Source of the DNA: Metarhizium brunneum
Lineage: Eukaryota > Ascomycota > Sordariomycetes > Hypocreales > Clavicipitaceae
Direction: 5' to 3'
Assembly: GCF_013426205.1 (NCBI RefSeq)
Contig: NC_089423.1
Location: 2,852,001 to 2,916,000 of the forward strand
DNA length: 64,000 bases
The notes under the pieces were generated by a model. It was not told the DNA's origin. It worked only from the letters and a program-made list of their open reading frames with translations, and ran no database searches. Made by a program: the position numbers and the translations under genes. Below are positions 23,728-35,346 of the stretch, piece after piece (the first letter of the stretch is position 1; every line of letters starts with the position of its first letter).

Positions 23728-26609
23728 TTATGACAAACCTGCCGAATATGCCATGAACCAAGTCATGGATGCGCCTCCGTCAAGCCATTGAGGGTCAAAG
23801 TCTCGCGAGGTGAAAAACTCCCATGCCTTTTTTGGTTCAATAGTGGCATAATTACCGTAAATAATTCCTTTCCAGGCATTCCGAATGCTATCCACTCTCC
23901 CTTTGTCAAAGAATGCCTCCCATTCCTCCCTGACGAACCCTTGATCGCGTACGAACGGTGTTGCTGGCAAGATTGGTATCATGTGTATACCTTGGATAGC
24001 CTCAATATTAGGATCAAAGTATGTCGTGTGATCAATTTTGTTCTCGAAAAGAATTCCCGCCACTTTGTTGCCGATAAACTGCTGCGGTTGCACTGTATTG
24101 TCTTTCTTGTACAAATAGTAGCTTTGCAGGCTCCGTGAAATAATGGACAGTTGTAGGTTTCCCCTAAATGCCCTGGTTAGCATTAACTTTGCTGATATTT
24201 TGCAATACGTCGCGACGTCAGCTTCACCTCATTTCGAGATCAGAGTTCTTACTGACTCTCCCCCACATTTTGAGCGCGTAGGCACACATCACGTCCTCAG
24301 AGCTAGACTCCTGGTCCTAAATTGACGTCAGATACATTGTGGAACAAGTGACTTGATGCGGGCAGCACACCTTGCCATCCATGGCGGCATAAAGACCATG
24401 AGCCCAACTGTGACCATGATACCAGTCAAAGCTGCGCCATAAAGGAAAGAACTTGTCATCTTCACTGGGGTTTGCAACGTCGCGGACCAACAAATTCACG
24501 TAGTCACGGTTCGCATTGACCCATTCTGGATCAAGATATCCAATAGTAGCTGCGGCGAGGATATGGTAACCGTAGTGGAAGTGATGGTCGTTATAGTAGG
24601 TATTTCCGAAGTCAACTGCGTCGTCACCCGTCTTGTAACTTGCTGACGAGACTATCCCTCCCCAAGCAGCTACAAAATCTTGCTGTTAGTAAGTACTCAT
24701 AGCCATTAAACTCAAAATGGGATACTTGCTTTCGTGTACTAGGGGATACTTCTGCTTGTTGGCCGCAAAGGTTCCAAAGGCCGCTTTCAATTGACCTAAC
24801 CCTGCTTTCGCCAATGCCTCGTCGCCCAGTAGTTCGTGAACAACATACAAAATTGTCGCGAATTTAACAAGCGCCTGGATGACCTCACTTAGATATTGAA
24901 CATTGCTAATGGGATATAGGAAGTCTCACCTTTCCGCTGAAGTACATGGAGTCCAAGTTGGTTTGTGCAGCAATGTTTTGTGACAGTTCCTTGGCGGCCG
25001 CAGCACGAATTATACCTTTGGCCTCGCTGGATAACTCTTTCATGGACCCATTTTCCGGGTGCCAGGGGGCAAAGTCCATCTCTGTGGGCATATGACGCTC
25101 GACCATTGCCCATTCAGTACCCTTCACCAAAGTGGCAACACCTTTCGTGGTCGATTGAAGACGCACCTCCTGAACCCGCTTCATTGTTTCACCGTTGAAA
25201 GACGAAAGATGATGGGGTAAGGCAAACATATAAAGATGGCCTAGTTGGTGTCCGTTTTTCTGGAACTTGAAAGAGTACGAGCCCTCTTGCCCAAATACGG
25301 ATCCTGATAATTCAAGTGTTACGGGATAGACTCCTGCTCCATCATCGAATAGATCTTCAGAGCCCTTGCTGCCGGGATCTTTGCAGACTTGCAGTATGCC
25401 GTAGAAAGGAGATTTTGATTCGGCCCTGTTGTTATTTATGACCTTCAGATCCAGCTCTTCGCCTTTAGTTCTCCATGCATATACCCTCCACGTTGTTCCA
25501 TCTTCTAGGTGAAAGTTGTATTTTGTGACATGTTCCTTGGGATTGGTTGTTACGCGGCTGACAGCCTTGAAGAACACACCCGATTGGATCAAGGGCACCG
25601 AGCCATCAAATCGTGCCGTAATGTATGCCATTCCTTGGACCAATGGAAAAGATATGGCTGGTTGCGCTGTCTCGTTCTTGCTTAGATGGACCCTTGCAGA
25701 AAATGCTGTGACGCTGTCCATCGAAAGAGTTGTTTCCTCTCCAAGTTCCCTGGCGGATATAACCATTGACTGAATACCAATTGGGTTCAGATAAAAGGAA
25801 GAAGCCCCATCAAACTTCACTTCGCCGAATACTCTTTGGTTTTCCTCGATATGTGAACAAGACATTCCCCAACTAGCGCTTACACCCTTCCCGCCGGCCC
25901 ATGCTACAGAGTATGGGAATGTAAAACTCGGACATCTTTGGTCACCTAAGAAAAAATTGGAATAAAACTTGTTGGTCTGTAGAGGCGCCTGCGATTGAAT
26001 TCCCTTGCGACGCACTGGATGATCGTTGCGGACAGGGATACTGGATGGCGGTGCTTTGGTATCTACGGGCTTAGCAAATATGTCTTGTGATGCCATGGTG
26101 GAGGCTATTGCTTGGGTAAAATTCCTAAATATGCCCGTGGCCGTTGGTATTAGCAGAGTTGTTTGTGCCGAGGAAAGCTTGCTCAAGGGCCGTTCTCCTT
26201 TTTCTTTCCGTGAAGTGTTTAAGTATGTCACGATATTGCCTGCAGTAAGTGGCTTCTTGTAGCTGATGTTTGGCAAAGCATAGGTAGTAGTGCTCGATTC
26301 AGTAGGTGTCTTTACTCCCACAAATTTCGATTCTTTGAGATAATCTTTAATCAAGGTAGACTCTTGATCCGGATCCGGAGTTGTCGCAGATATGTTTGCT
26401 GGCAGGGATTCAAGAGTGGTTTCGATTTTCGAGAGTGTGGTAGATGCGTCGAAGATAACCGCTTTCTTACGCCAACGGTCAGTCAAATTGTTATCTTTCC
26501 CTGGGAAATTTTGCCGAATTCCGCTTTTTGAGGTCTCTATCGAGTTCGGATACCCTGAACTATACGTTAGCCAGGAAATCCAATGAACTAATACTATATG
26601 CAAGTTCAT
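23728..26609 (-). CDS. GH81 endo-beta-1,3-glucanase
   Basis: Five exons: 26609-24930, 24874-24730, 24669-24371, 24316-24228 and 24163-23728; 882 residues. GH81 enzymes cut internal beta-1,3-glucan bonds and act in wall remodelling, cell separation or attack on other fungi. The chosen start gives a hydrophobic leader ([10 protein letters not shown]). A Ser/Thr-rich region of about 200 residues precedes the catalytic part, which begins near [13 protein letters not shown]. Conserved blocks include [30 protein letters not shown] (general acid D636) and DQESSSEDV (E711, E715) and the C-terminal [15 protein letters not shown]. The second intron uses a GC donor (GCAAGT); only this reading restores the HETAWGG block. 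Earlier in-frame ATGs upstream give no signal peptide. Confidence 0.92.
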
Positions 26610-27499
26610 ATTAAGTGCATTGCAAGTGAGAACAAGTTGCAGAATTGGTTTGATACAAAGTCCAGGGGTCGATTGAATACACTGTACGGGCTGTTTAAGG
26701 AGACAGAGGTCTATAAAATGGAAATACCGCGGCCCTTTCATAGAGCATTCCAGAGATATGTTGGGTGCCATGTTTTGTTGCTGCGGTATTGAATCACCCG
26801 CCCGAGCTAGCCAAATGACAGGAATGTGATTGTCTAGGGCAGAATCATCCAGATTTATCATACCTTGATAATTTGAATCAAATTTCCAACCAAGTAGAGG
26901 CTGGTGAATCCAATCAAGCACAGGTGAAGCGTTGTGAATCTTTAGGTGATAATTAATTATCCGTCTGTTGTCGTAATGCGATCAAGGTTGTCACGAGATG
27001 AAATGAAGCGGGGGAAAGGAAGAGGGGATCACGCACGCATAGGCTTCCACTAGATTCACGCAAAGGGAACCAATCATGACCACGCAAGAAGAAATGCTGC
27101 TCTTTCTCTCGACCGTCAAGTTTGTGGCCGTCAAACGTGGAAGGAGCAGCTAAACCTGTGGCTTTCGTGGCCAACTCGACTCAATGGAATCGTTGTAGTC
27201 CTACGCAACCATCTACGATGCCGTATATTGGCCCAAGTTCTTATATGTACCAAGATAATTTGTCCATTCTAAGATTCAGGAGGCAGTCTTAAATACATCC
27301 ATCTCCAGCCACAGTACATGTTTGACCGCTCTTCGTCTGTTTCGAACAGGCCTGTTGTCGGGTCGGTCAACTTGACCAAAGGGCCAAGGAGAAGCAGGAT
27401 GCTGCTTTCGAATTCCCCGATGGCCCAGTCTCTAACAAGGCCAAATCCAAGCAGAACTCATGTTCTCGATCCAAATTAACACCATAGACAAAAAGGATA
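26610..27499. other. Intergenic region between GH81 and STN1
   Basis: 890 bases holding the GH81 promoter and the 3' end of STN1. Only small frames without domains. Nothing else recognised. Confidence 0.5.
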
Positions 27500-28383
27500 T
27501 CATAAGCCCAAAGCGCTGTACTTTCCTTTGGCTGAGCCCTGGCGTATCAAGGCCTTTACTCTTGCCGCAGTATCAAGTTTCAGATTTGTCTTCTCTTTCG
27601 CCTTTGGTTTGACGGACTCGTGGCTTAAACCTGGGGCTAGAGCCTTTGCTTTTATTTGCCTTGTACTCGTGCTGGCCTCTGAATTGGCTGCAAGACGTTT
27701 CTTCTTTCTTTCTGAGCCTGCTTGTGAAGCTTCGGCTTCTTTGCGGCAACGACGAATCTCTTTATCGGACAGGATCCAAGGATTGTCAAGGACTTCATGG
27801 CGAAACTTCGATCTCCTTCCCCACATTTTAATCTCTTGAGCTGTACTTTTCACTATGAGCAGCTTCTCGATCTTTATCTGCTTCTCGTCCCTGAACGTAG
27901 ACAAGGCGCCCTTGACATCGACTACATCGCCAACGTCTACGTTGCCATATGGCCCAGGTGTATCCAAAATATGGAGAGCGCCGGGGTTTGCTGCATCACC
28001 AGCAGCCGTTCTAGGTTGGTATTGTAATTCTGCTACATTGTTGACCGGAGTGGGTGGTTGCATATTGATCAACGCTTCAATGCATTTTCCACTGCTGTCA
28101 TCGATGGTGTAGACGCGTCGGCCATGGAACTCATCTATTGCCACAACTGGTCCGACAACTCGGACCCATTTGATGGGCAAATTTCTGTAGAAGAAAAAGT
28201 TTTCTCCTGTCATCTGCATTAGCGCCCGATAACTGCAGTGTTCTTGCGACGCTCACCTTCAAAGCCTGCGTGCTGCTTGAGGGCGTGAATGTCGGACACG
28301 CGAAGCAAACACCAATTATTAGCAGTCGGCGACAGGTGAAAGCAATAGCGTGGGTAAGGCAAGACCTGCGCTTGCTCGCTCAT
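27500..28383 (-). CDS. STN1: STN1, telomere-capping CST subunit (OB fold)
   Basis: Two exons, 28383-28257 and 28206-27500; 277 residues. Stn1 with Ten1 (and Cdc13/Ctc1) binds single-stranded telomeric DNA and recruits polymerase alpha for fill-in. The intron restores the FEGENFFFYRNLPIKWVRVVG segment, which opens the OB fold. Further OB strands are visible as YTIDDSSGKCIEALI and VGDVVDVKGALSTFRDEKQIKIEKL. The C-terminal third is basic and low complexity (ERKKKR, KPKAKEK), shorter than the winged-helix C-terminus of some Stn1 proteins, like fission-yeast-type Stn1. No other CST subunit lies in the window. The acceptor was chosen 9 bases inside the apparent ATGACAGGAG start, which is a false start. 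Confidence 0.88.
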
Positions 28384-28888
28384 GGCATGATTGAAGCAAG
28401 TCTCACCCTTTGTGGAGGGTCATGAATCGAGCCCCCAAGCAGGTCAATGGTTATGTGTATGACTGGAATCAATACCAGGGGCTTGATTGAAGACGGAAAT
28501 GGAGTCGACGGTTACGCTGGACAGGGCACCGCGCACTGGTTACTTAAGTAGCACTGAGGTCTGCCATGGTTACTCACATGCAAGTGCCTGGCGCTGTTGG
28601 CCGCCCAAGCACAGGCTCCGCTCAGACTGTCGGCTGCCCAACCCCACTACCTAGGTACTTAAGTAGTCGATACCTGATGTGCTCACCCGTTGACATTCAT
28701 TGATCATTGATGTTCCCACGCTGAATGGTAACACGCGCCGGCCGGAACAAATAACAGCAAGTCAGGAGATTGAACTGTTCGTCTATTACATTTCCATATT
28801 TCACAAAGCACAATTGCCCATTTCCTGTAACCCTAGCCTAAACCGTACTCCCTGGTAACCGATACCAAATAATGCATAACCCTTGACC
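28384..28888. other. Intergenic region STN1 / DNAJ gene
   Basis: 505 bases. Contains paired ACTTAAGTAG elements near 28540 and 28660, the latter adjoining ACCTAGGTAC. These palindromic words also appear elsewhere in gene-free parts of the window. It holds the STN1 promoter and the 3' end of the DNAJ gene. Confidence 0.5.
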
Positions 28889-29837
28889 CTATTTCTTGGA
28901 CTTCTTCGCGGCCTTGCCGCCTTTTAACTTGGCGGCAGCGGCTTGAAAAGCCTCCTCTGAGGGCTCGACATCATCCATCGCTCGCTTTTTGCCCTTCTTT
29001 CCTTTACTACTATTAGCTCCATACTTCTCAGTCAGGTGTTCCAAGAAGTCTGCAGATCTGTCTTGCTGTCGTTTCTGAATCAAGGCTGCCAGCGCATCTT
29101 CCGAGCTACCTTTTGACTTTGCGCCCTTCTTCGCAAACAACATGTCGTGAACGCCAATCTCCTTGGCATGATTCTCCGCCTCCTCTGCCTCAGCTTTTGC
29201 GGCCTTGACACGGGCTGCTCGCTTCTTCTTACTTTCCTTTGCGTAGGAGTCGAAGGCTGGCACGTCCTCCTTCGCAATGGCCTCGTCAATAATGCTGCGG
29301 AATCTCTCGTCATCTTCGGTGGCATCGCTCAGCATGACGCGTTCGTATATCTGGTCCATGTCGCCTTTACATTCTTCGTAGGCAATCAAAACATCATCTC
29401 TTTCCTCATCAGAGCCCTTGTATTTCTCGGCAAATTTCTTAATTGCGTCCGCAGATATTGAGTCTCTGAATTGTTCCCGATAGTAATCGCTCCAATTGAA
29501 GCCATCTGCGTCGACGATGGATTCTGACGTCGACCCGGTGGTGTCATATCGTTTGCGCCGCGCCGGGTCGGAGAGGACGGCGTAGGCAAAGGCAATTTCC
29601 TGGAACTTGGCGTGAGCCTCCTCTTTTTGTTCCCTGGTCACCTTGTCTGAGGGTTTCTATTAGCATAATTAGGATGGTTGGTACGTGTACGTGAAGCTCA
29701 CCAGGGTGGTTCCTGAGCGCTGCCTTTCGGTAGGCACTCTTGATTTGGTCTGCTGTAGCCTCGCGGGGGAGGCCGAGCACCTCATAGGGGTCAATGACGG
29801 GTGGCTCATTATCCACAGAATCCTCGACATCAGACAT
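28889..29837 (-). CDS. DNAJC9-like J-domain protein
   Basis: Two exons, 29837-29702 and 29646-28889; 297 residues. The N-terminal J domain (about 17-85) reads DPYEVLGLPREATADQIKSAYR, and the intron splits the codon for D in the HPDK motif, which is complete after splicing. Next comes the conserved middle (GFNWSDYYREQF, YKGSDEERDDVL, YEECKGDMDQIYE) typical of the DNAJC9 family. The C-terminus is lysine-rich (KGGKAAKKSKK), likely nuclear. DNAJC9 in animals is an Hsp70 co-chaperone that also handles histones H3-H4; whether the fungal protein does so is inference. It diverges from the deaminase gene across 336 bp. Confidence 0.9.
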
Positions 29838-30173
29838 CTTCGATATCTTTATCCTGGTCCTCTGGTGTGAATCACAGAATGGAGCCAGGAAATTGTGTTG
29901 ACATGGAGGGAGGGATGCAAGTGTCACGCGTCAGGACGCGCCTGAGGCTCGGGGTGGACTGGAGGTTTAATGGGCGGGGCTCTGCAGGTGCCAGCGCCAA
30001 AACCACCAGACTTTGTCAGTCCCGGAATCTAGATCCAATGTCTGGGTTGAGTGCAACCCTCAACGATCCAAGGCATAATAGTTTCGGCCCCCATGACTCG
30101 GCAGACTCCCTAGTACCCAGCAGCATTATACTAATCAACAAACCTCTCTGCCCCTCCGCGTCCCACATCAGCT
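29838..30173. promoter_or_regulatory. Divergent promoter, DNAJ protein / deaminase
   Basis: 336 bases separate two outward-facing start codons, so both promoters lie here. No clear TATA was seen. Confidence 0.5.
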
Positions 30174-30680
30174 ATGGCTTCAAGGACAGAACAGGATCAC
30201 AAGACGCTCATGCGACGTGCCCTGGCATTAGCAGAGAAGTCACCACCAAAGCCGAGCAATTTCCGGGTCGGTGCCCTCTTGGTCAATCTTGATGATGGGC
30301 GAGTCGTCGCCGAAGGATACACTCTAGAATGCGACGGCAACACACACGCTGAAGAGTGCTGTTTTATCAAACTTGCCGAGCAGCACGCTACCAAGGAGGA
30401 GGGTCTAGTCGACATCATCAAAACTCCTCACGCATTATATACGACCATGGAGCCATGTTTCAAGCGCCTCAGCGGCAAATTACCCTGCGTCGAGAGAGTT
30501 TTACGGCAAAAGTCGTGGATAAGGGAGGTTTACCTCGGTGTACAGGAACCAGAAAAGTTTGTCGGTCAGAACCCTGGCCGAGGAATGCTTAAATCTGCCG
30601 GCATCAAAGTTGCGGCAGTGCCGGGACTTGAGGACGAAATTCTCGAGGTTGCAACAGCAGGTCATGCATCTGATGCTTAA
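30174..30680 (+). CDS. CMP/dCMP-type zinc deaminase (DRAP-deaminase-like)
   Basis: Single exon, 168 residues. The zinc site and catalytic acid are in HAEE, and the second half of the site is PCFKRLSGKLPC, giving the H/C..PCxxxxSxxxxC arrangement of cytidine/deoxycytidylate deaminases. The length and the SGKLPCVERV and GVQEPEKFVGQNPGRGMLKSAGI segments resemble the C-terminal domain of yeast Rib2, which deaminates the pyrimidine intermediate of riboflavin synthesis. Here there is no attached pseudouridine-synthase domain, so it is a stand-alone enzyme. Substrate is inferred from similarity only; another small-molecule deaminase is possible. No targeting signal is visible. Confidence 0.85.
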   Translation: MASRTEQDHKTLMRRALALAEKSPPKPSNFRVGALLVNLDDGRVVAEGYTLECDGNTHAEECCFIKLAEQHATKEEGLVDIIKTPHALYTTMEPCFKRLSGKLPCVERVLRQKSWIREVYLGVQEPEKFVGQNPGRGMLKSAGIKVAAVPGLEDEILEVATAGHASDA

Positions 30681-31749
30681 TGTCAACAAGTCACAGGGAC
30701 GGTGGTCTGTTCAATGTGGCAGCTGGAACTTGTTACGAAATGGGTTGGCTGACAAAAAAGGCACGGATGTCTAATCACGAATAGTCGTCTGCTTTTAATA
30801 CACGCCTAGCAGATGCATACGAAGTACAGCGACTATTCAACGATGTATGCACAATAGGCTTTTCAAACGTCATTTACATGGGAATCGACAAGGATATCTT
30901 ATCACGAGGATGTTGAATATGACCGGGACTCTTCGTTCTCAATAGGCAGCCACACAGCTGCAACAGTTGTTCGGTACTGCGGTCCTACGTCACTATTTCC
31001 GCTGCTGTGAACCAGGAGTAAGCCTCTGCCTCAAGCAGGGGCGAAAAATCGGTCGCCGACTCCAGTAACTGTACCCTGTGATTTGTCTACAACGTCCGGG
31101 AAATGTTGGAGTGACTGAGAAGGCAACTCAATCCAGGGACAACTCGCAACACCATTCGGAAAACAGACGTAGTGAACCATTTAGCAGCGACCCAACCCCA
31201 ATTAGCTTGCCAAGGGGAGGCAGTATTGGGGGGAATCAGCTTTGGAGTCGTGTTTCACACAACCCCACCGCATTGCTTCGCTCCCATTTCCCCGCATTTC
31301 CGTTGAAGCGCCGTTGAGTTGAAGGGCGCGGAGGGAGCGTGGAGGGAGCGTGGAAGTGCGTGGGGATGTTACGCAGGCGTCTTGCTCGGGTTGTCTTTGT
31401 TTATCGTGGAGCTTCTGAGAGTCACTGGTCAAGCCTCATCTGTATAGCTCTTGTTGAAGGGTGCAGGGGATTTCCAATTTTGCCAAGACATCCGCCACTC
31501 CCGTGATCCAACACTGGTTGCATGAACCTATCTCGTGTCGATCTGTTGCAGATGGGAGTGTAGCATTTCTGCCACATCCCAACGCCCCGTGACGTATACA
31601 ACTACCACTACAACTTTGGCCATTAGTACTTCATTGGAGACATCTCGTATAAAGTCTTTGGATCCAGGAGGCCTGAAGCTCGGTATCGCTTCCTCTTTCT
31701 TATCTGCGTCAGAATTTGGGTATGCTTTGTGTTTGAATCGTCCGCCAAC
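30681..31749. other. Intergenic region before the GH115 gene
   Basis: 1069 bases without a supportable frame. A TATAAAG element at 31648-31654 and a 4-codon upstream frame at 31722-31736 lie just before the GH115 start. Short duplicated GGAGGGAGCGTGGA units occur near 31330-31352. Confidence 0.55.
31648..31654 (+). promoter_or_regulatory. TATA box of the GH115 gene
   Basis: TATAAAG lies 102 bases before the ATG at 31750. This implies a short leader that leaves no room for a separate signal-peptide exon upstream. Confidence 0.55.
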
Positions 31750-34700
31750 ATGTTTGAACAGCCTGTTGTGACATTTGAGTCGGGCCAAGGATTCAGTCTC
31801 ATTGGTGCAGACATCCTTATTGATCCTGATGAGTTTGAAGGAGTTCACATTGCAGCCAAGAACCTATCCAAAGACTTTACTAGAGTCACTGGCCAAGGTG
31901 GCAATGCCGTTCTGACCACAGCAACTGGCCGCGTTGAGTCTAAATCTTGCGTTATCGTGGGAACGCTGTCAAAGTCGGCAATAATCAAGAAGCTAGGATC
32001 TGACGGGAAAATTGACTTTTCCGGTATTGATGGAAAATGGGAATCCTGGGTCACCCAATGCGTGTCCAATCCAACCGAAGGCTATGACAACGCCTTGGTA
32101 ATTGCCGGCAGCGACAAGAGAGGTGCTATTTACGGCATATACTCTCTGTCCGAACAGATTGGCGTCTCTCCGTGAGTTTTCAAAAGACCGAAGATTTGAG
32201 GTTTTTGTGTTTCTTACATCATGGCAGATGGCATTGGTGGGCGGATGTTCCCCCCAAAGTTCATGACGAAATTTATGCTCTCCCTGTGTCAACCCGCAAC
32301 GGCGAGCCAAGCGTCAAATATCGAGGCATTTTTATCAATGATGAAGCACCAGGGATGGACTCCTGGGTCCACGAGAAATTCGGCCCCAAGTTTGATTCCA
32401 ACTTCTACCACCTCGTGTTTGAGCTACTCCTTCGGCTTAAAGCCAACTTTATGTGGCCCGCCATGTGGAGGGGATACCCGTACCCGGGCAGATCATTCTT
32501 CGTTGACGATCCCAAAAACCAGGCTCTTGCCGACAGTTATGGGATAGTAATGGGCACTTCTCATCACGAACCAATGCAACGCGCCATGAACGAATGGTCC
32601 ACCACACAGCCAGAGAACACTTGGAATTGGGAGATCAATAAGGAAAAGGTCACAGAGTACTTTAAATTTGGTGCAGAGAGAGCACGACCCTTTGAGTCGT
32701 ACATCACGATGGGCATGCGAGCAGAAGGTGACAATCCTATTAGCGGCAGTGACCCTAAGAAGATCCTTACAGAAGTTCTTGATGTTCAAAGAGGTATTAT
32801 AGAGGAAAATTACGGGAGCAAGGGCGGTGTGATGCGTAAGTTGACGCCCTTCATGTCGTAGTAGCCGGCGCTGATTTCCGTGGAAGAATTGATGGCACTA
32901 TACAATGAGGTGCAACAGTATTATGACGATGGGCTGGAGATTCCAGAAGACATCACACTTCTTTTCTCTGATGATAATTTTGGCTCTCTGCGCCGATTGC
33001 CGAATGAGCAAGAGAAGAAACGCCCGGGCGGCTCCGGAGTAAGTACTTCTGACGACACACTATATAAATTTCCTAACGTCGGTTCAACCAGTACTACTAC
33101 CACTTCCAATACACGGGATATCCTCGATGCTATCGGTGGATGAACAGCAACACGCTAGTAAGCTTACATTGTCGAGTACGTAAAATCAGTGTTGTGTTGA
33201 CATGACATTTAGGGGAAAGCATGGCACCAACTACAACTAGCACATGCCGAAGGCGCAAATCGCATCTGGGTCTTCAACGTTGGCGATCTCAAGCCTTGCG
33301 AAGTGCCCATGAGCTTTGGGTTTGACCTTGCTTGGAATGTCCACTCCATCAGCGCCGACTCCTTTCCCCAATACTACGAGGAACTAGCAACGCGAGAATT
33401 TGGGCGCAAACACGCCAAGGGTATCGCCAAGGCTTGGTACGACTTTGACCGTCTTGTCGCACTCCGGAAACAGGACCACATCGATGTGAACACATTTATT
33501 CTGCTCAAGTACCACGAAGCAGACAATATTGTCGCGCGTTGGAAGACTCTGCTGCAGGATGCGAAGACAATCAACGCCAAAATAGACAAGGAGTACAAAT
33601 CCGCCTTCTTCCAGCTGGTTCTCCACCCTATCAAGGCATCCTATCTGTGTACCTTGCTCCGAGTAACCCAGTATAGAAACCAACTGTTTGCCAAGCAGCG
33701 TCGAAATACTACAAATGTGCTATTCCACCGGAGTCTCGAAATCCTCAACAAAGACCATGATCTCATGATGGAATACCATACTATTAACGGTGGCAAGTGG
33801 AACCATATCATGAGGCAGCCGCACTACGGATACGGAGATACTGGTGCCCAACCGTCAAGAAATATGATTGACGGCCTGTGCTACGTCCAGACTAGAGAGG
33901 ATTCCAACCCCAGCGTTGGGCATATGGGCATTGCTGTGGAAGGCATTGAAGGCATCAATCCCGGACATATCAATGAGGACTCGGACCGAACTCATCCATC
34001 CCGCAAGTGGCTGGAGCCGGGAGTGACTCTCCCCTTTATCACTCCGTACGGCCCGCAGGACCGGTATTTTGAAGTGTTCCACCGCGGAACAAAAGCGTTC
34101 TCCTGGGTCGCGAAACCGCAGTACGACTGGATCAAGCTCACTCAGTACCAGGGCCATCTCAAACCTGAAGATGACGACACCAGGGTGGTTCTCACTATTG
34201 ACTGGACGCAAGTCCCCGCAAATTTTGATGAAAAGGTGTTCATCGAAGTCTTTGGTTCTCGAGATGGCTACGAAAAAGTCCACTTGACTGTGCGTCATAG
34301 TCGGGTCCCTGCTGACTTCACTGGCTTCGTTGAAACGAGCGGCCACCTCGCCATCGACGCAGGCAAATGGGCTACATCCCCATATCAGGCTCTTCCAGCC
34401 CTGGGCCGCACCGCTGCAGGGTCTGTGACTTTGCCAATTGGCACCGACCTGAGCAATCCCGACGACATTCCGTTCCTGCGCTACCCAATATATGTCCTCT
34501 CTGATCGCGACAACGCCAACCTCGAGCTGCAATTCAACATGACTCTGGAAACCGACCCGCAGAGCCGCATGGAGTATGACATACGCTGGGACGGCGGAGA
34601 AATCAAGCGATATCGCCTCACTGACGACGATCCCGGCAATGACCGCGGCCTCCCGCGAGACTGGAACGTGGCGGTCATGGACTGCGTCTGGAAAAAGTCC

Positions 34701-34910
34701 CATAACATTGGGCACGCCACAGTCGGCGCTCACACTATTGAGGTGCGATTCCGCAAGCCCAACATGATTCTGGAGAAGCTCGTTCTGGATCTTGGGGATT
34801 TGCGGTACACGTACTTGGGGCCCCCTGAGAGCGAGTATGTCGAGGGCGGCAGCCGCGCAGCTACCTGTATTAGACACAACGATCGGCTAAGCTTGGATTT
34901 GAGATATTAA
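31750..34910 (+). CDS. GH115 alpha-glucuronidase family protein
   Basis: Five exons: 31750-32171, 32228-32835, 32887-33038, 33092-33157 and 33213-34910; 981 residues, all GT..AG and in frame. GH115 enzymes remove (4-O-methyl)-glucuronic acid from xylan side chains. Conserved blocks include RGAIYGIYSLSEQIG, SPWHWWADVPP, YRGIFINDEAPG, LKANFMWPAMW, YGIVMGTSHHEPM, LLFSDDNFG and WVFNVGDLKPCE. The C-terminal region matches the family's beta-rich domains. Length is normal for GH115. Unlike most fungal members no signal peptide is visible at the start, and the TATA position does not favour a hidden first exon, so the enzyme may be intracellular or use another route. The short fourth exon (66 bases) codes for the tract YYYHFQYTG. 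Confidence 0.93.
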
Positions 34911-35346
34911 TCTGTTGACATCTCCATGTATATTCGTCTCTATTTTTCTTAACTTTGTTCAGTCATTCCCGGAATATAGAAGATGGATACTCGCTAGAAG
35001 AAACAATAAACACTACTTGCTGCTTCCATTCCCATGCTCTAACTTTGTAGAGCAACGGGCGTCATCGCCATGACAGGTAGAATATATGCCGAGGTTTTCA
35101 AGCATATACAGTATTTTATACTCGTACAACTACGGCATGGACCTCTTTTCTGCTTTGCTCAGCATAACCAGTAATTCAAGCACTGAGAGCAGCAACAGCC
35201 GCTGCATATTAATTAAAACTCTAGTCCGGTAATGACAGCCGTGTAACCGCGAGTATATTATCCCAGAAGCCAGCCCGGCGCCGCAGTCATCAGCACTAAT
35301 TCCCAATTACGTCGAACAAACTCAACCCGCATTACAACTCGCACGA
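34911..35346. other. Convergent 3' intergenic region (GH115 / FMP52)
   Basis: 436 bases, AT-rich, with AATAAA near 35005. Nothing else recognised. Confidence 0.5.

Noticed and set aside
33855..34877. 340-codon minus-strand frame
   Set aside because: Antisense to the conserved GH115 exon.
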